The position numbers and the translations under genes are program-made. 49,308 nt of DNA. Origin: DASRWD01 sp044507975. Lineage in GTDB: Bacteria > Deinococcota > Deinococci > Deinococcales > Trueperaceae. The stretch spans positions 1 to 49,308 of the forward strand of contig JBIQIQ010000005.1 of NCBI GenBank assembly GCA_044507975.1, written 5' to 3'. The notes beneath the pieces were generated by a model. The model did not search any database, had not been told where the DNA came from, and saw nothing but the letters and a program-made list of their open reading frames with translations. Of this stretch, positions 38,163 to 47,726 are shown piece after piece (the stretch's first letter is position 1; every line of letters begins with the position of its first letter).

Positions 38163-38822
38163 TTGATTCACCCGATCGTGCTCTACGGCGACCCGATCCT
38201 GAGGCGCCGCGCCAACCCCGTCACCAGCTTCGACGCCGAACTGCGGCGGCTCGCGGAGGACATGGTCGAGACGATGTACGCCGCCGACGGCGTGGGCCTC
38301 GCCGCACCGCAGATCGGCCTGCCGCTGCGCCTCTTCGTCGCCCTGGAGGTCGGGGAGTCCGACGAGGACGAGGCCCGCGAGGGCCAGGTCATGGACGAGG
38401 ACGACCGGGCGGAGGAGCTGACGGCCGACCAGAAGCGGCGCGCCTGGGGCGTCATCCGCGAGCACGTGATGGTCAACCCCGAGATCGTCGAGACCGACGG
38501 CCGGCAGCTCGGGCGCGACGGTTGCCTCTCTCTGCCCGGCCTGTCGGTGGACGACGTGCCCCGCGCGCAGCGCATCGTCGTCGCGTATCAGGACCTGGAC
38601 GGCGAGCGCCACAGGCTCGCGGCCGAGGGCTACTTCGCCCACGTCCTGCAGCACGAGCACGACCACCTCGAGGGCGTCCTCTACTTCGACCACCTGCCGC
38701 TCGAGCGCCGAGAGGCGTTCCTCGAGGAGAACCGCAAGGTGCTGGCCGACTGGCAGCGCGAGGCTCGGGCCATCGCCAAGGAACGCTCCACCAGGGGGCG
38801 CCAGACCGCCTCCAGCCGGTAG
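38163..38822 (+). CDS. def: Peptide deformylase with acidic insertion
   Basis: A 219-residue metallo-enzyme that removes the N-formyl group from nascent proteins. The three motifs are GVGLAAPQIG, DGCLSLPG (usual E-G-C-L-S with Asp first) and QHEHDHLEG. Between the first and second motif there is an insertion of roughly 30 residues rich in Asp/Glu (ESDEDEAREGQVMDEDDRA), seen in Deinococcus-Thermus type enzymes but longer than in E. coli. TTG 38163 has GGAGGA upstream. It sits 2 nt before fmt, its pathway partner. Confidence 0.94.
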   Translation: MIHPIVLYGDPILRRRANPVTSFDAELRRLAEDMVETMYAADGVGLAAPQIGLPLRLFVALEVGESDEDEAREGQVMDEDDRAEELTADQKRRAWGVIREHVMVNPEIVETDGRQLGRDGCLSLPGLSVDDVPRAQRIVVAYQDLDGERHRLAAEGYFAHVLQHEHDHLEGVLYFDHLPLERREAFLEENRKVLADWQREARAIAKERSTRGRQTASSR

Positions 38823-38824
38823 CC

Positions 38825-39800
<976 letters not shown>

Positions 39801-39808
<8 letters not shown>

Positions 39809-41117
39809 GGTCGCGATCGTGGGGCGCCCGAACGTGGGCAAGTCGAGCCTCTTCAACCGGCTGGTGGGCTCCAAGGAGGCGATCGTCGCCGACCAGCCCG
39901 GCGTCACGCGCGACGTCAAGGAGGGCGTCGTCGTCACCGACGACGGGAGGGCCTTCACGCTGCTCGACACCGGGGGGCTGTGGTCGGGAGACCGCTGGGA
40001 GCGACCCATCCAGCAGCGGGTGGAGGCGGCCGTCGAGGACGCCGACCTGATCCTCTTCACCGTCGACGGTCGCGAGGGGCTCACCGCGGGCGACCAGCAG
40101 GTCGCGCAGTGGCTCAGGCAGCTGGGCAAGCCGGTCATGCTCGTCGCGACCAAGGTGGACGACCCGCGCCACGAGGAGCGGGCCGAGTACTTCGAGCTCT
40201 ACGGCCTCGGCTTAGGGGAGCCGTTCCCCACCGCCGCCGAGCACGCTCGCGGCACGTACGAGCTGATCGCTGCCGTCGAAGAGCGGCTGCCCGAGGAGGA
40301 CGAGGCGCCGGAGGAGGAAGCCGTCCGCGTGGCGGTGATCGGCCGGCCGAACGTCGGGAAGTCGAGCATCGTCAACGCGCTGGTCGGCGACGAGCGCGTG
40401 ATCGTGGCCGACGAGCCGGGCACGACGCGCGACGCCGTCGACGTGCGCTTCGCGTTCGCCGGCAGACCCTTCGTCCTGGTGGACACCGCCGGCATGCGGC
40501 GCAAGGACGCCGACGACCTCGAGTACTACGCTCGCATCCGCTCCGAGTCCGCGCTACGGCGCTCCGACGTCGGTGTGCTCGTCGTCGACCCCTTCGAGCT
40601 GGGCGACCACGAGCTCAGGCTCGCGAACCTGGCGCTCGACTGGGGCAAGCCCGTCGTCGTGGCGGTGAACAAGTGGGACCTGGTGACCGACGAGCAGCTC
40701 GTGCCGTTCCGCCAGATGCTGGACCAGGAGCTCGCGCCGATCTCCTTCGCGCCGCGCGTCTACACCTCGGCCCTCACCGACTTCGGGCTGCACGAGCTGC
40801 TGGCCACGGCGATCCGCCTCTACGACACCGCCCGCCGGCGCGTTCCGACGGGCGAGCTCAACGCTTGGCTCGAGGCCTGGACCCTGCGGCAGGCGCCCCC
40901 GAACTTCAAGGGCCGGCCCCTCAAGCTCCTCTACGCCTCGCAGGTCGACGTCGCGCCGCCGACGTTCGTCTTCTCGATCAACCACGAGGAGTTCCTGACC
41001 CGGCCGTACGAGCACTACCTGCGCAACCGCATCCGTGAGGACCTCGGGTTCTCCGAGGTACCGTTCCGCTTGGTGTTCAAGGAGCGCGGAGGCCGCGGCA
41101 AGCGCGTGCGCACCTGA
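39801..41117 (+). CDS. der: Ribosome biogenesis GTPase Der (EngA)
   Basis: A 438-residue double-GTPase needed for 50S assembly. Both G domains have GRPNVGKSS (39840 and 40350 areas). The first has DTGGL and TKVD as a variant G4; the second has VDTAGMRRK and NKWD. A KH-like C-terminal domain (FVFSINHEEFLTRPYEHYL) completes it. TTG 39801 has GGAGGGGG upstream. It is last in the cdaA-cdaR-def-fmt-der run, ending before the tandem hairpins. Confidence 0.95.
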
Positions 41118-41130
41118 GCCTGTGAGAAGG

Positions 41131-41201
41131 CGGGCGGCCTACCGGCCACGGGCGGCCTACCGGCCGCGGGCGGCTACCGGCCGCGGGCGGCCTACCGGCC
41201 G
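41131..41201. repeat. Four tandem ~18-bp repeats, each a hairpin
   Basis: Four head-to-tail copies of a CGGGCGGCCTACCGGCCG unit at 41131, 41149, 41167 (17 bp, one C lost) and 41184. Each unit contains GCGGCC TACC GGCCGC, a 6-bp stem with a 4-nt loop. The array lies just after der and its last copy supplies the final codons of the S4 gene on the other strand. Confidence 0.9.
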
Positions 41202-41443
41202 CCTTGCGACACCGTCAGGGTCACCTTGAGGTTCTCGCGGCGCGTCTCGCCGTCGACGCTCACCAGCACGAAGGTGCCGAGCCCGATGGCGTCGACGCTC
41301 TGGCCCGGCGCGACGGTGGCGGACTTGCCGGCCGTCTCGCCGCCGATCAGCACGTTGCCGGCGGCCACCCCCTTGGCGAAGTAGGCCCGCGAGACGCGGA
41401 ACGCCCGCGCGCCCAGCACGTCGACGCGGAGGCTGGGCACCAC
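41192..41443 (-). CDS. Small S4-like RNA-binding protein
   Basis: An 83-residue protein resembling a lone S4 domain: SRAYFAKGVAAGNVLIGGETAGKSATVAPGQSV matches the S4 helix-turn-beta core, and DAIGLGTFVLVSVDGETRRENLKV recalls the C-terminus of YlmH-type proteins. The rest of YlmH is absent. The start is uncertain (GTG 41443 or 41440). It follows the CBS-ACT gene by 40 nt, and its C-terminal GGR and stop lie inside a repeat unit. Confidence 0.6.
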   Translation of the reverse strand: MVPSLRVDVLGARAFRVSRAYFAKGVAAGNVLIGGETAGKSATVAPGQSVDAIGLGTFVLVSVDGETRRENLKVTLTVSQGGR

Positions 41444-41483
41444 CGCGCTGACGACGCGCTCCCCCGCGGACCTCTGGCCTTCC

Positions 41484-42113
41484 TCAGCGCTCGTCGAGGA
41501 CCTCCACGCCGCTGTCGCGCAGCCGCTGGGCGTAACCCTCCGCGTCCGTGCCGGTGGCGCGCAGCACCAGACGCCGCCGGTGGCCCGGCTGGATGCCCGT
41601 GGTGACGGCAGCGACGATGTTGGACGGCGGTCCGGCCTGCGCTACCCGGGCGAGCACGCCCGGCTCGTCCGGCAGGTCGACGGTGATGCGCCTGCCGCCC
41701 TCACGCAGCGCGAGGAAGCTGACCAGCGCGCGCATGAGGTCGGTGATGGTGAGGATGCCGACGAGCCTCTGGCCGTCGAGGACCGGCAGACCCGAGATGC
41801 GGTGCTCCTCCATGAGCAGCGCGGCCTGCTCGATCGTGTCGCTCGCGCGCACGGTGATGACCGGCGTGCGCATGACGTCCTTGACCTTGAGCTTCGAGAG
41901 AAGGTAGTTGAGCTCGTAGATCGAGAGCGTCGTGGCGCGCGAGGGCGAGGCCTCCTTGAGGTCGCGGTCGGTGGCGATGCCGACGAGCACTCCGTCGCGC
42001 GTGACGGGCAGGCGCCGGTAACCCCCCTCGCGCAGGTACTGCATGGCCTCCATCACCGGCGTGTCGGGCGAGACGGTCCTGGGGTCTGGCGTCATCCACT
42101 CGCTTACGAGCAT
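41484..42113 (-). CDS. CBS-pair and ACT domain protein (AcuB-like)
   Basis: A 209-residue protein. Two CBS motifs (MTPDPRTVSPDTPVMEAMQYL; VMRTPVITVRASDTIEQAALL) bind adenine nucleotides in this family. A C-terminal ACT-like domain (ITVDLPDEPGVLARVAQ) follows. Such proteins resemble AcuB and related nucleotide sensors; the partner is unknown. ATG 42113 has AGGAGGGC upstream. Longer open frame above this is rejected. Upstream lies the divergent dxr gene. Confidence 0.88.
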   Translation of the reverse strand: MLVSEWMTPDPRTVSPDTPVMEAMQYLREGGYRRLPVTRDGVLVGIATDRDLKEASPSRATTLSIYELNYLLSKLKVKDVMRTPVITVRASDTIEQAALLMEEHRISGLPVLDGQRLVGILTITDLMRALVSFLALREGGRRITVDLPDEPGVLARVAQAGPPSNIVAAVTTGIQPGHRRRLVLRATGTDAEGYAQRLRDSGVEVLDER

Positions 42114-42244
42114 CTTGCCCTCCTGATCGTGATCCGATGCTACCACCGGCCCGTGACCGTCCGACGCGTGCCGTCCGGCGCTGGGCTGGCGCCCGCGCAG
42201 CCCCGCGGCTCCGCCGCGAGCTGGGCCCGTGGCATGATTCCCCC

Positions 42245-43393
42245 GTGACCAAGGTAGCCGTGATCGGCTCGACCGGCTCGGTCGGCACCCAGACGCTGGA
42301 CGTCGCGCGTCACCTGGGCCTCGGCGTCGAAGGGCTCGCCGCCTGGCGCGACGCCGACAGGCTCCTCGCCCAGGCGTCGGAGTTCCGCCCACGGTTGGTC
42401 AGCTGCTCGCCGGAGGTCGCCGATCTCGTCTCGCCCCACCTGCCGCCGGGCACGCGCCTCGTCACAGGCGTCGAGGGCGCCAGCGCCGTCGCCTCCCTCG
42501 AGGTCGACACCGTCGTCGCCGCCGTCCCGGGGATGGCCGGCCTGGCACCCACCGCCGCCGCGCTGGCGGCCGGCCGCCACGTCGCCCTGGCGAACAAGGA
42601 GGCGATGGTGGTCGCGGGTCCCCTGATGCGCGAGCTGGCGGCGAGCTCGGGCGCCCGCATCACCCCCGTCGACTCCGAGCACTCCGCGCTCTACCAGTGC
42701 CTCCTCGGAGAGCCGCGCGAGGCCGTCGCCGGCCTCGTCCTGACGGCCTCGGGCGGGCCGTTCCGCGAGGGACCGGCCGACCTCTCCCGCGTGACCCCGC
42801 AGCAGGCCCTCGACCACCCCAACTGGTCGATGGGCCCGAAGGTGACGGTCGACTCCGCGACGCTGTTCAACAAGGGGCTCGAGGTCCTCGAGGCCCACTT
42901 CCTCTTCGACATGCCTCTCGAGCTGATCGAGGTCGTCGTGCACCCCGAGTCCCTCGTCCACGGCCTGGTGAGGTTCCGCGACGGCAGCATCAAGGCCCAG
43001 GTGGGGCCTCACGACATGCGGCTGCCGATCATGTACGCTCTCGCGCCTGAACGGCCGCCGTCGGCGCTCGAGCCTCTGCCCCTGCTCGGGACCTGGCGCT
43101 TCGAGCCGCCAGACGAGCGTCGCTTCCCGAGCCTGCGGCTCGCCTACCGAGCCGGCGAGCGGGGCGGCTTGGCGCCCGCCTACCTCAACGCTTCCGACGA
43201 GGTCGCGGTCGCGGCGTTCCTCCGGGGCGGGCTGCCGTTCACCGCGATCCCGGAGGTGCTCGCCGCCACGCTCGAGGAGGCGCCGCCCGAGGCGCTCACC
43301 TGGGCGTCCCTCCCGGAGGCCGACGAGCACGCTCGGGCCGTGGCCAGCGCGCTGGTCGCCGGGAGGACGCGCGCGCCCGCGGTCGGGCCGTGA
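42245..43393 (+). CDS. dxr: 1-deoxy-D-xylulose 5-phosphate reductoisomerase
   Basis: A 382-residue enzyme making MEP in the non-mevalonate isoprenoid pathway. GSTGSVGTQTLDV is the NADPH site; NKEAMVVAG, PVDSEHSALYQ and SGGPFREG follow; HPNWSMGPKVTVDSATLFNK and HPESLVHGLVRFRDGS are conserved. GTG 42245 has a weak CATGAT 6 nt upstream. It overlaps the next gene as GTGA. Pairing with M50 genes is common in bacteria (dxr-rseP). Confidence 0.95.
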   Translation: MTKVAVIGSTGSVGTQTLDVARHLGLGVEGLAAWRDADRLLAQASEFRPRLVSCSPEVADLVSPHLPPGTRLVTGVEGASAVASLEVDTVVAAVPGMAGLAPTAAALAAGRHVALANKEAMVVAGPLMRELAASSGARITPVDSEHSALYQCLLGEPREAVAGLVLTASGGPFREGPADLSRVTPQQALDHPNWSMGPKVTVDSATLFNKGLEVLEAHFLFDMPLELIEVVVHPESLVHGLVRFRDGSIKAQVGPHDMRLPIMYALAPERPPSALEPLPLLGTWRFEPPDERRFPSLRLAYRAGERGGLAPAYLNASDEVAVAAFLRGGLPFTAIPEVLAATLEEAPPEALTWASLPEADEHARAVASALVAGRTRAPAVGP

Positions 43394-44562
43394 CGCTCGG
43401 CCCCGAGCAGGACGGCGCGCCCCGTACCGCCACGGGCAGGGGCGGGATCCTGCTGCCATTCAGGCTCCTCGGCATCCCCCTGCGGCTGGATTACAGCTTC
43501 CTGCTGGTCCTCCCCCTCTTCGCCTACCTGATCGGCTCGCAGCTGCCGGAGTTCACTGCGCAGCTGCGGCAGCTGGCGGTGCTGCGCGACCCGGAGCTCG
43601 CGAGGCGCCTGGCACCGGGCACGAGCGGCGACGGCGCCTGGGTCGTCGGGCTGGTCGCCGCCCTCGGCCTCTTCGCCAGCGTCGTCGTGCACGAGCTCGG
43701 CCACGCCGTCACCGCTCGCCTCTACGGCGTGCAGACCCTGGAGATCCGGCTGTGGTTCCTCGGTGGGGTGGCGCAGTTCAAGGACATCCCTCGGCGGCGC
43801 GGGGCCGAGGCGCTGGTGGCGCTGGCCGGGCCGGCCACCAGCCTGGCGCTGGCGGCCCTGCTCTGGATAGCTCTGCCGGCCGCTCCGTTCGGCGCTCCCG
43901 GAGCGACGGTGGTCGGCTACCTGGCGGTGACGAACCTCGGCCTGGCCATGTTCAACCTTCTGCCTGCCATACCGCTCGATGGTGGCCGCGTCCTGCGCAG
44001 CGTGCTCGCGCTCGCGATGCCGCGGCTGCGAGCCACCACGGTCGCCGTGGCGATCAGCGCCGTCCTGGCGGTGGTCATGGGCTTCTACGGCGTCGTCACC
44101 GGCCAGCTCTTCCTCGTCCTGCTGGCGTTCTTCGTCTACGAGGCCGGTCGTTCGGAGGCCAGGGCGGCCCACCTCGAGGACGCGCTCGCCGGGCTGACCG
44201 CCGAGGACCTCATGACCCGCGACCCGCAGGCCGTCGACCCCGAGATGGCCCTCGGCCAGTTCGTGCGGCTCAGGCACTTCGGGCGGCACGCTGGCTATCC
44301 GGTGGTCGACACGGGCGGGCACCTCCTCGGCTACGCCTTCGTCGCCGAGGCTCTGGACGCGCTAGACGGGAAGCCGGAAGGGTCCACCGTAGCGGAGGTC
44401 ATGCGCCCCGCCGACGTGATCGGCCCCGGCGCGACGGGCGTCGAGGTGCTCACGACGCTGGCGAGCAGCGAGCTCGGCAGGCTGTGCGTCGTCGACCCTG
44501 CGGGACGCCTCGTCGGCATCGTCGGCAAGACGGACGTGATCGCCGCTCTGCGCCGCGGCTGA
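43390..44562 (+). CDS. CBS-domain M50 intramembrane protease
   Basis: A 390-residue site-2-type protease with the zinc motif VVVHELGHAV (His101, Glu102, His105) and IPLDGGR as the second ligand block. The C-terminal half carries a CBS pair (DLMTRDPQAVDPEMALGQFV; EVMRPADVIGPGATGVEVL). This is the SpoIVFB-like CBS group. Its substrate is unknown. GTG 43390 overlaps the dxr stop. RseP follows 64 nt later. Confidence 0.9.
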   Translation: MTLGPEQDGAPRTATGRGGILLPFRLLGIPLRLDYSFLLVLPLFAYLIGSQLPEFTAQLRQLAVLRDPELARRLAPGTSGDGAWVVGLVAALGLFASVVVHELGHAVTARLYGVQTLEIRLWFLGGVAQFKDIPRRRGAEALVALAGPATSLALAALLWIALPAAPFGAPGATVVGYLAVTNLGLAMFNLLPAIPLDGGRVLRSVLALAMPRLRATTVAVAISAVLAVVMGFYGVVTGQLFLVLLAFFVYEAGRSEARAAHLEDALAGLTAEDLMTRDPQAVDPEMALGQFVRLRHFGRHAGYPVVDTGGHLLGYAFVAEALDALDGKPEGSTVAEVMRPADVIGPGATGVEVLTTLASSELGRLCVVDPAGRLVGIVGKTDVIAALRRG

Positions 44563-44598
44563 CCGGGCGACCCGGACCCGTCTGACATACTGTCCGCT

Positions 44599-44612
44599 GG
44601 GCGGATCCGCCC
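44599..44612. promoter_or_regulatory. Perfect 14-bp palindrome before rseP
   Basis: GGGCGGATCCGCCC is a perfect palindrome 14 nt before the rseP ATG, between a -10-like CATACT and the Shine-Dalgarno. It could be an operator or a small RNA hairpin. Confidence 0.35.
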
Positions 44613-44626
44613 CCCGAAGAGGTCAG

Positions 44627-45703
44627 ATGCTCACAGCGATAACCTTCGCCCTCATCCTCACCAGCGCCGTCGTGGTCCACGAGCTGGCTCACTACCTCAA
44701 CGCGCGCTCGGTGGGCGTCGAGGTCAGGGCGTTCAGCGTCGGGATCGGACCCGTGCTGCTCCGGCGCCGCTGGCGGGGCACGGAGTGGCGCTTGTCCCTG
44801 CTGCCACTGGGCGGCTACGTCGACCTGCCCGGACTCGCGCCCAAGGTCGGGGAGGACGGCAAGCTCGAGCACCCCGACGAGGGCATCGCGCGCAAGGGCC
44901 TGGGAGCCAAGCTGTGGGTGCTCGTCGGCGGCGTGATCGCGAACTACCTGCTCGGGGCGCTCCTGCTGGCCTGGGCGATCAGCCTCGAGCCCGCCTACCA
45001 GGAGGTCGTCACGGCCGTGCCGGTGCCGGCTCAGGGCTCCGTCGTCCAGTCCGTCGGCGAAGGCTCACCGGCCGAGGCCATCGGGCTGCGGCGGGGGGAC
45101 GCGATCGTCGCCATCAACGGCAGCGCCCGCCCCGACCCCGACGCGGTCGTCGCGCAGGTGCGGAGCTCGTCTGCTCTGGACTTGACGGTCCGCCGCGACG
45201 GCGAGACCATCGTCCTGACCACCCCGTGGCCGCTGGAGGGCGCCGGGGACCCGCCGCTGCTGGGCATCCAGATCACGGCGCTGATGGAGCCGGTCGGTTT
45301 CCTCGAGACCCTCCCAGGCACCCTCGCGTTCGGGGTGCGCGTGATCCCGCGCATGGTGACCGGCTTCGTGAGCGGCTTCGCGGCCGCTCTCACGGGCGCG
45401 GAGAACCAGGACGTCGCCGGACCCGTCGGCATGGTGGGAATGGTCAACCAGGCGACGCAGGTCGGGCTCGCGCCGGTCCTGCTCCTCGCGGCGGTCATCA
45501 ACTTCTCGCTGAGCGTGTTCAACCTCCTCCCCATCCCCGGCCTCGACGGCGGCCGCATGCTGCTGGCCACCGTCGTCGCCGCCCGCGGCAAGCCGTTCCG
45601 GCCCGGCCAGGAGGAGGCGCTGCACTTCTTCGGCGTCATGGCCGTGCTCGCGTTGATCGTCCTGATCACCTTCCGTGAGCTCGGGGCCCTTCTCACCGGC
45701 TGA
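44627..45703 (+). CDS. rseP: RIP metalloprotease RseP (site-2 protease)
   Basis: A 358-residue M50 protease: VVVHELAHYLN (His18, Glu19, His22), a central PDZ domain (GEGSPAEAIGLRRGDAIVAING) and IPGLDGGRML as the second zinc block. It cleaves membrane proteins within the membrane. There is one PDZ domain, fewer than in E. coli RseP. ATG 44627 has AGAGG upstream. It follows the dxr and CBS-M50 genes and overlaps the glycosyltransferase by 29 nt. Confidence 0.93.
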   Translation: MLTAITFALILTSAVVVHELAHYLNARSVGVEVRAFSVGIGPVLLRRRWRGTEWRLSLLPLGGYVDLPGLAPKVGEDGKLEHPDEGIARKGLGAKLWVLVGGVIANYLLGALLLAWAISLEPAYQEVVTAVPVPAQGSVVQSVGEGSPAEAIGLRRGDAIVAINGSARPDPDAVVAQVRSSSALDLTVRRDGETIVLTTPWPLEGAGDPPLLGIQITALMEPVGFLETLPGTLAFGVRVIPRMVTGFVSGFAAALTGAENQDVAGPVGMVGMVNQATQVGLAPVLLLAAVINFSLSVFNLLPIPGLDGGRMLLATVVAARGKPFRPGQEEALHFFGVMAVLALIVLITFRELGALLTG

Positions 45704-46367
45704 CGGGGCCGCCGCGGCGCCCGTCGCCGGCCGAGCCTGCGTGATCATCCCGGCCTACAACGAGGCGGCGACGGTCGCGCCGGTGGTGCGCGTCGCGTGC
45801 GCGGCCGGGCTCGGCTCGGTTCTCGTCGTCGACGACGGCTCGAGCGACGGCACCGCCGAGGCCGCGCGTGCGGCCGGGGCCGACGTCGTGCGCCTCGGGA
45901 CGAACCGCGGCAAAGGCGGCGCCCTGCAGGCCGGCGCCCTCTCGGCCAGCGAGGACGTGCTCGTGCTGCTCGACGCCGACCTCGTCGGTCTGCGGCCCGA
46001 GCACGTCGCCGCACTGGCGGCACCGGTCCTGAGCGGCGCGGCCGACATGGCGCGGGGCATGTTCACCGGCGGCCGGCTGAGCACGAGCCTCGCGCAGCGG
46101 GTGACGCCCCAGCTGTCGGGTCAGCGGGCGCTGTCGCGCGACGCCCTCCTCGGCGTGCCGGGGTTGGGGGAGAGCCGCTACGGGGTCGAGGTGGCGATCA
46201 CGCGGCACGCGATCGACAGCGGGTGGCGGCTGGTGGAGGTGCCGCTGCCCGGCGTCTCCCAGGTGATGAAGGAGGAGAAGCGCGGGCTCCTCCGAGGCCT
46301 CGGGGCGCGGGCGCGCATGTACCGCGACATCGTGAGGACGCTTCTGACCGAGCGCTGGCGGCGCTGA
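45675..46367 (+). CDS. GT2-family glycosyltransferase
   Basis: A GT-A type glycosyltransferase of 230 residues. CVIIPAYNEAATVAPVV opens the fold, VVDDGSSDGT and LLDADLVGLRPEH are the nucleotide-sugar and metal sites. No membrane segment is seen, unlike dolichyl-phosphate types with long C-terminal helices. GTG 45675 overlaps rseP by 29 nt; GTG 45741 is a shorter alternative. Acceptor unknown. The basic C-terminus (RERWRR-like) may help membrane contact. Confidence 0.82.
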   Translation: MSSGPFSPADGAAAAPVAGRACVIIPAYNEAATVAPVVRVACAAGLGSVLVVDDGSSDGTAEAARAAGADVVRLGTNRGKGGALQAGALSASEDVLVLLDADLVGLRPEHVAALAAPVLSGAADMARGMFTGGRLSTSLAQRVTPQLSGQRALSRDALLGVPGLGESRYGVEVAITRHAIDSGWRLVEVPLPGVSQVMKEEKRGLLRGLGARARMYRDIVRTLLTERWRR

Positions 46368-46391
46368 GCGAGCCGCGGCCCTCGGCGCCCG

Positions 46392-47672
46392 TCATGCCTC
46401 CCGACGCGACTCGATCGCCCTGGCGTGGCCCTCGAGGCCCTCGGCCCGCGCCAGCGCGGCCGCCTGCCGCCCGACCCGCCCGAGCAGCTCGGGACCGGCC
46501 TGCACGAAGGGGATCACCTTCTGGAAGTCCCGCACGTTGACGAAGCTGGCGAAGCGCGAGGTGGCGCCCGTCGGCATCACGTGGCTGGGCCCCGCCAGGT
46601 AGTCGCCCAACGCCTCCATGCTGCCGTGGCCCAGGAAGAGGCCGCCGGCGTTCCGCACGCGCCCTACGACCTCCTCCGGGTCTTCGAGCAGCAGGCAGGC
46701 GTGCTCGGGCGCGACCGCGTTGAGCACGGCGACCCCGCCCTCCAGGTCCTCGACCAGGACGCAGACGCCCCGCTCCTCGAGGGAGGCGAGCGCCGTGGCG
46801 GCCGCCGGGAGCGCGCTCGCGAGGTCGCGCGCGCGCCGGGGCGCCTCGCGCCACAGGTCCTCGCTGGTGGTCACGAGGATCGGCTCCGCCCCCGCGTGCT
46901 CGGCCTGCGCCACGAGGTCGGCCGCGACGTGCGCGAGGTCCGCGCTCGCGTCGGCGAGGACCAAGGTCTCGGTCGGCCCCGCGAGGGACTCGACCCCGAT
47001 GACGCCGAAGAGCTGTCGCTTAGCCTCCGTCACGTAGGCGTTGCCGGGGCCGACGACCTTGTCGACGGGGCCGACGCCGGCGCCGAACGCCAGCGCCGCG
47101 ATCGCCTGCGCGCCGCCGACGGCCGCGACCTCCTCCACGCCGAGCGCGAGGGCCACGTACGCCACCTCGTCGGGGACGCTACCGTCCGGCCGCGGCGGGG
47201 TGGCGACCACGATCCGCTCGACCCCGGCCACCCGCGCCGGCACCGCCGTCATGTAGAGGCTGGAGAAGAGCGGAGCGGTGCCGCCGGGCACGTAGCACCC
47301 CACGGCGTCGAGCGGTCGCGTCAGGAGGCCGAGCCGCGAGTCGCCGTCGACGAGCTCGAAGCCGGCCTCGGCCTGCGCCCGGTAGTACGCCTCCACGCGC
47401 TCGAGCGCGAGGTCGATGGGGCCCCGGAGCCCAGCCGGCACGCGGGCGGCGCCGGCCTCGAGCAGCTCGCGCGGGACTAGGGCGCTGCTGAGCTGCACGC
47501 CGTCGAGCCGCCGCGTCAACTCGAGCACCGCGCGCTCTCCCCGGGTGCGCACGTCGTCGATCACGCGGGCCACGACCTCCGCCACGTCCCGGTCGCCGGC
47601 TCGCGAGCGCAGCGCGGCCCGCCGCTCGGCGCACCAGGTCAGGCCTTCCTCGCGGCCCCGTATCTTCCTCAT
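46392..47672 (-). CDS. hisD: Histidinol dehydrogenase
   Basis: A 426-residue enzyme of the last two steps of histidine synthesis. VGCYVPGGTAPLFSSLYM, KVVGPGNAYVTEAKRQLFG and PSHVMPTGATSRFAS are diagnostic. Zn ligands are visible in AQAEHAG, LGDYLAGPSH and GLEGHARAI. ATG 47672 is chosen: TATCGT lies 8 nt upstream, while the TTG at 47681 would sit inside the promoter spacing. No other his gene is in the window. Confidence 0.95.
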   Translation of the reverse strand: MRKIRGREEGLTWCAERRAALRSRAGDRDVAEVVARVIDDVRTRGERAVLELTRRLDGVQLSSALVPRELLEAGAARVPAGLRGPIDLALERVEAYYRAQAEAGFELVDGDSRLGLLTRPLDAVGCYVPGGTAPLFSSLYMTAVPARVAGVERIVVATPPRPDGSVPDEVAYVALALGVEEVAAVGGAQAIAALAFGAGVGPVDKVVGPGNAYVTEAKRQLFGVIGVESLAGPTETLVLADASADLAHVAADLVAQAEHAGAEPILVTTSEDLWREAPRRARDLASALPAAATALASLEERGVCVLVEDLEGGVAVLNAVAPEHACLLLEDPEEVVGRVRNAGGLFLGHGSMEALGDYLAGPSHVMPTGATSRFASFVNVRDFQKVIPFVQAGPELLGRVGRQAAALARAEGLEGHARAIESRREA

Positions 47673-47680
47673 GGCGGCCA

Positions 47681-47686
47681 ACGATA
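47681..47686 (-). promoter_or_regulatory. Leaderless-type -10 for hisD
   Basis: TATCGT on the minus strand, 8 nt before ATG 47672. Confidence 0.45.
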
Positions 47687-47714
47687 ACGGGTCCGCGGCC
47701 CGACCTCAGCGGGT

Positions 47715-47720
47715 TACCAT
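47715..47720 (+). promoter_or_regulatory. Leaderless-type -10 for dehydrogenase
   Basis: TACCAT, 6 nt before GTG 47727. Divergent from the hisD promoter. Confidence 0.5.
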
Positions 47721-47726
47721 CCCGGC

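Noticed and set aside
41131..41201. CRISPR array
   Set aside because: The repeats are contiguous with no spacers and are only 17-18 bp.
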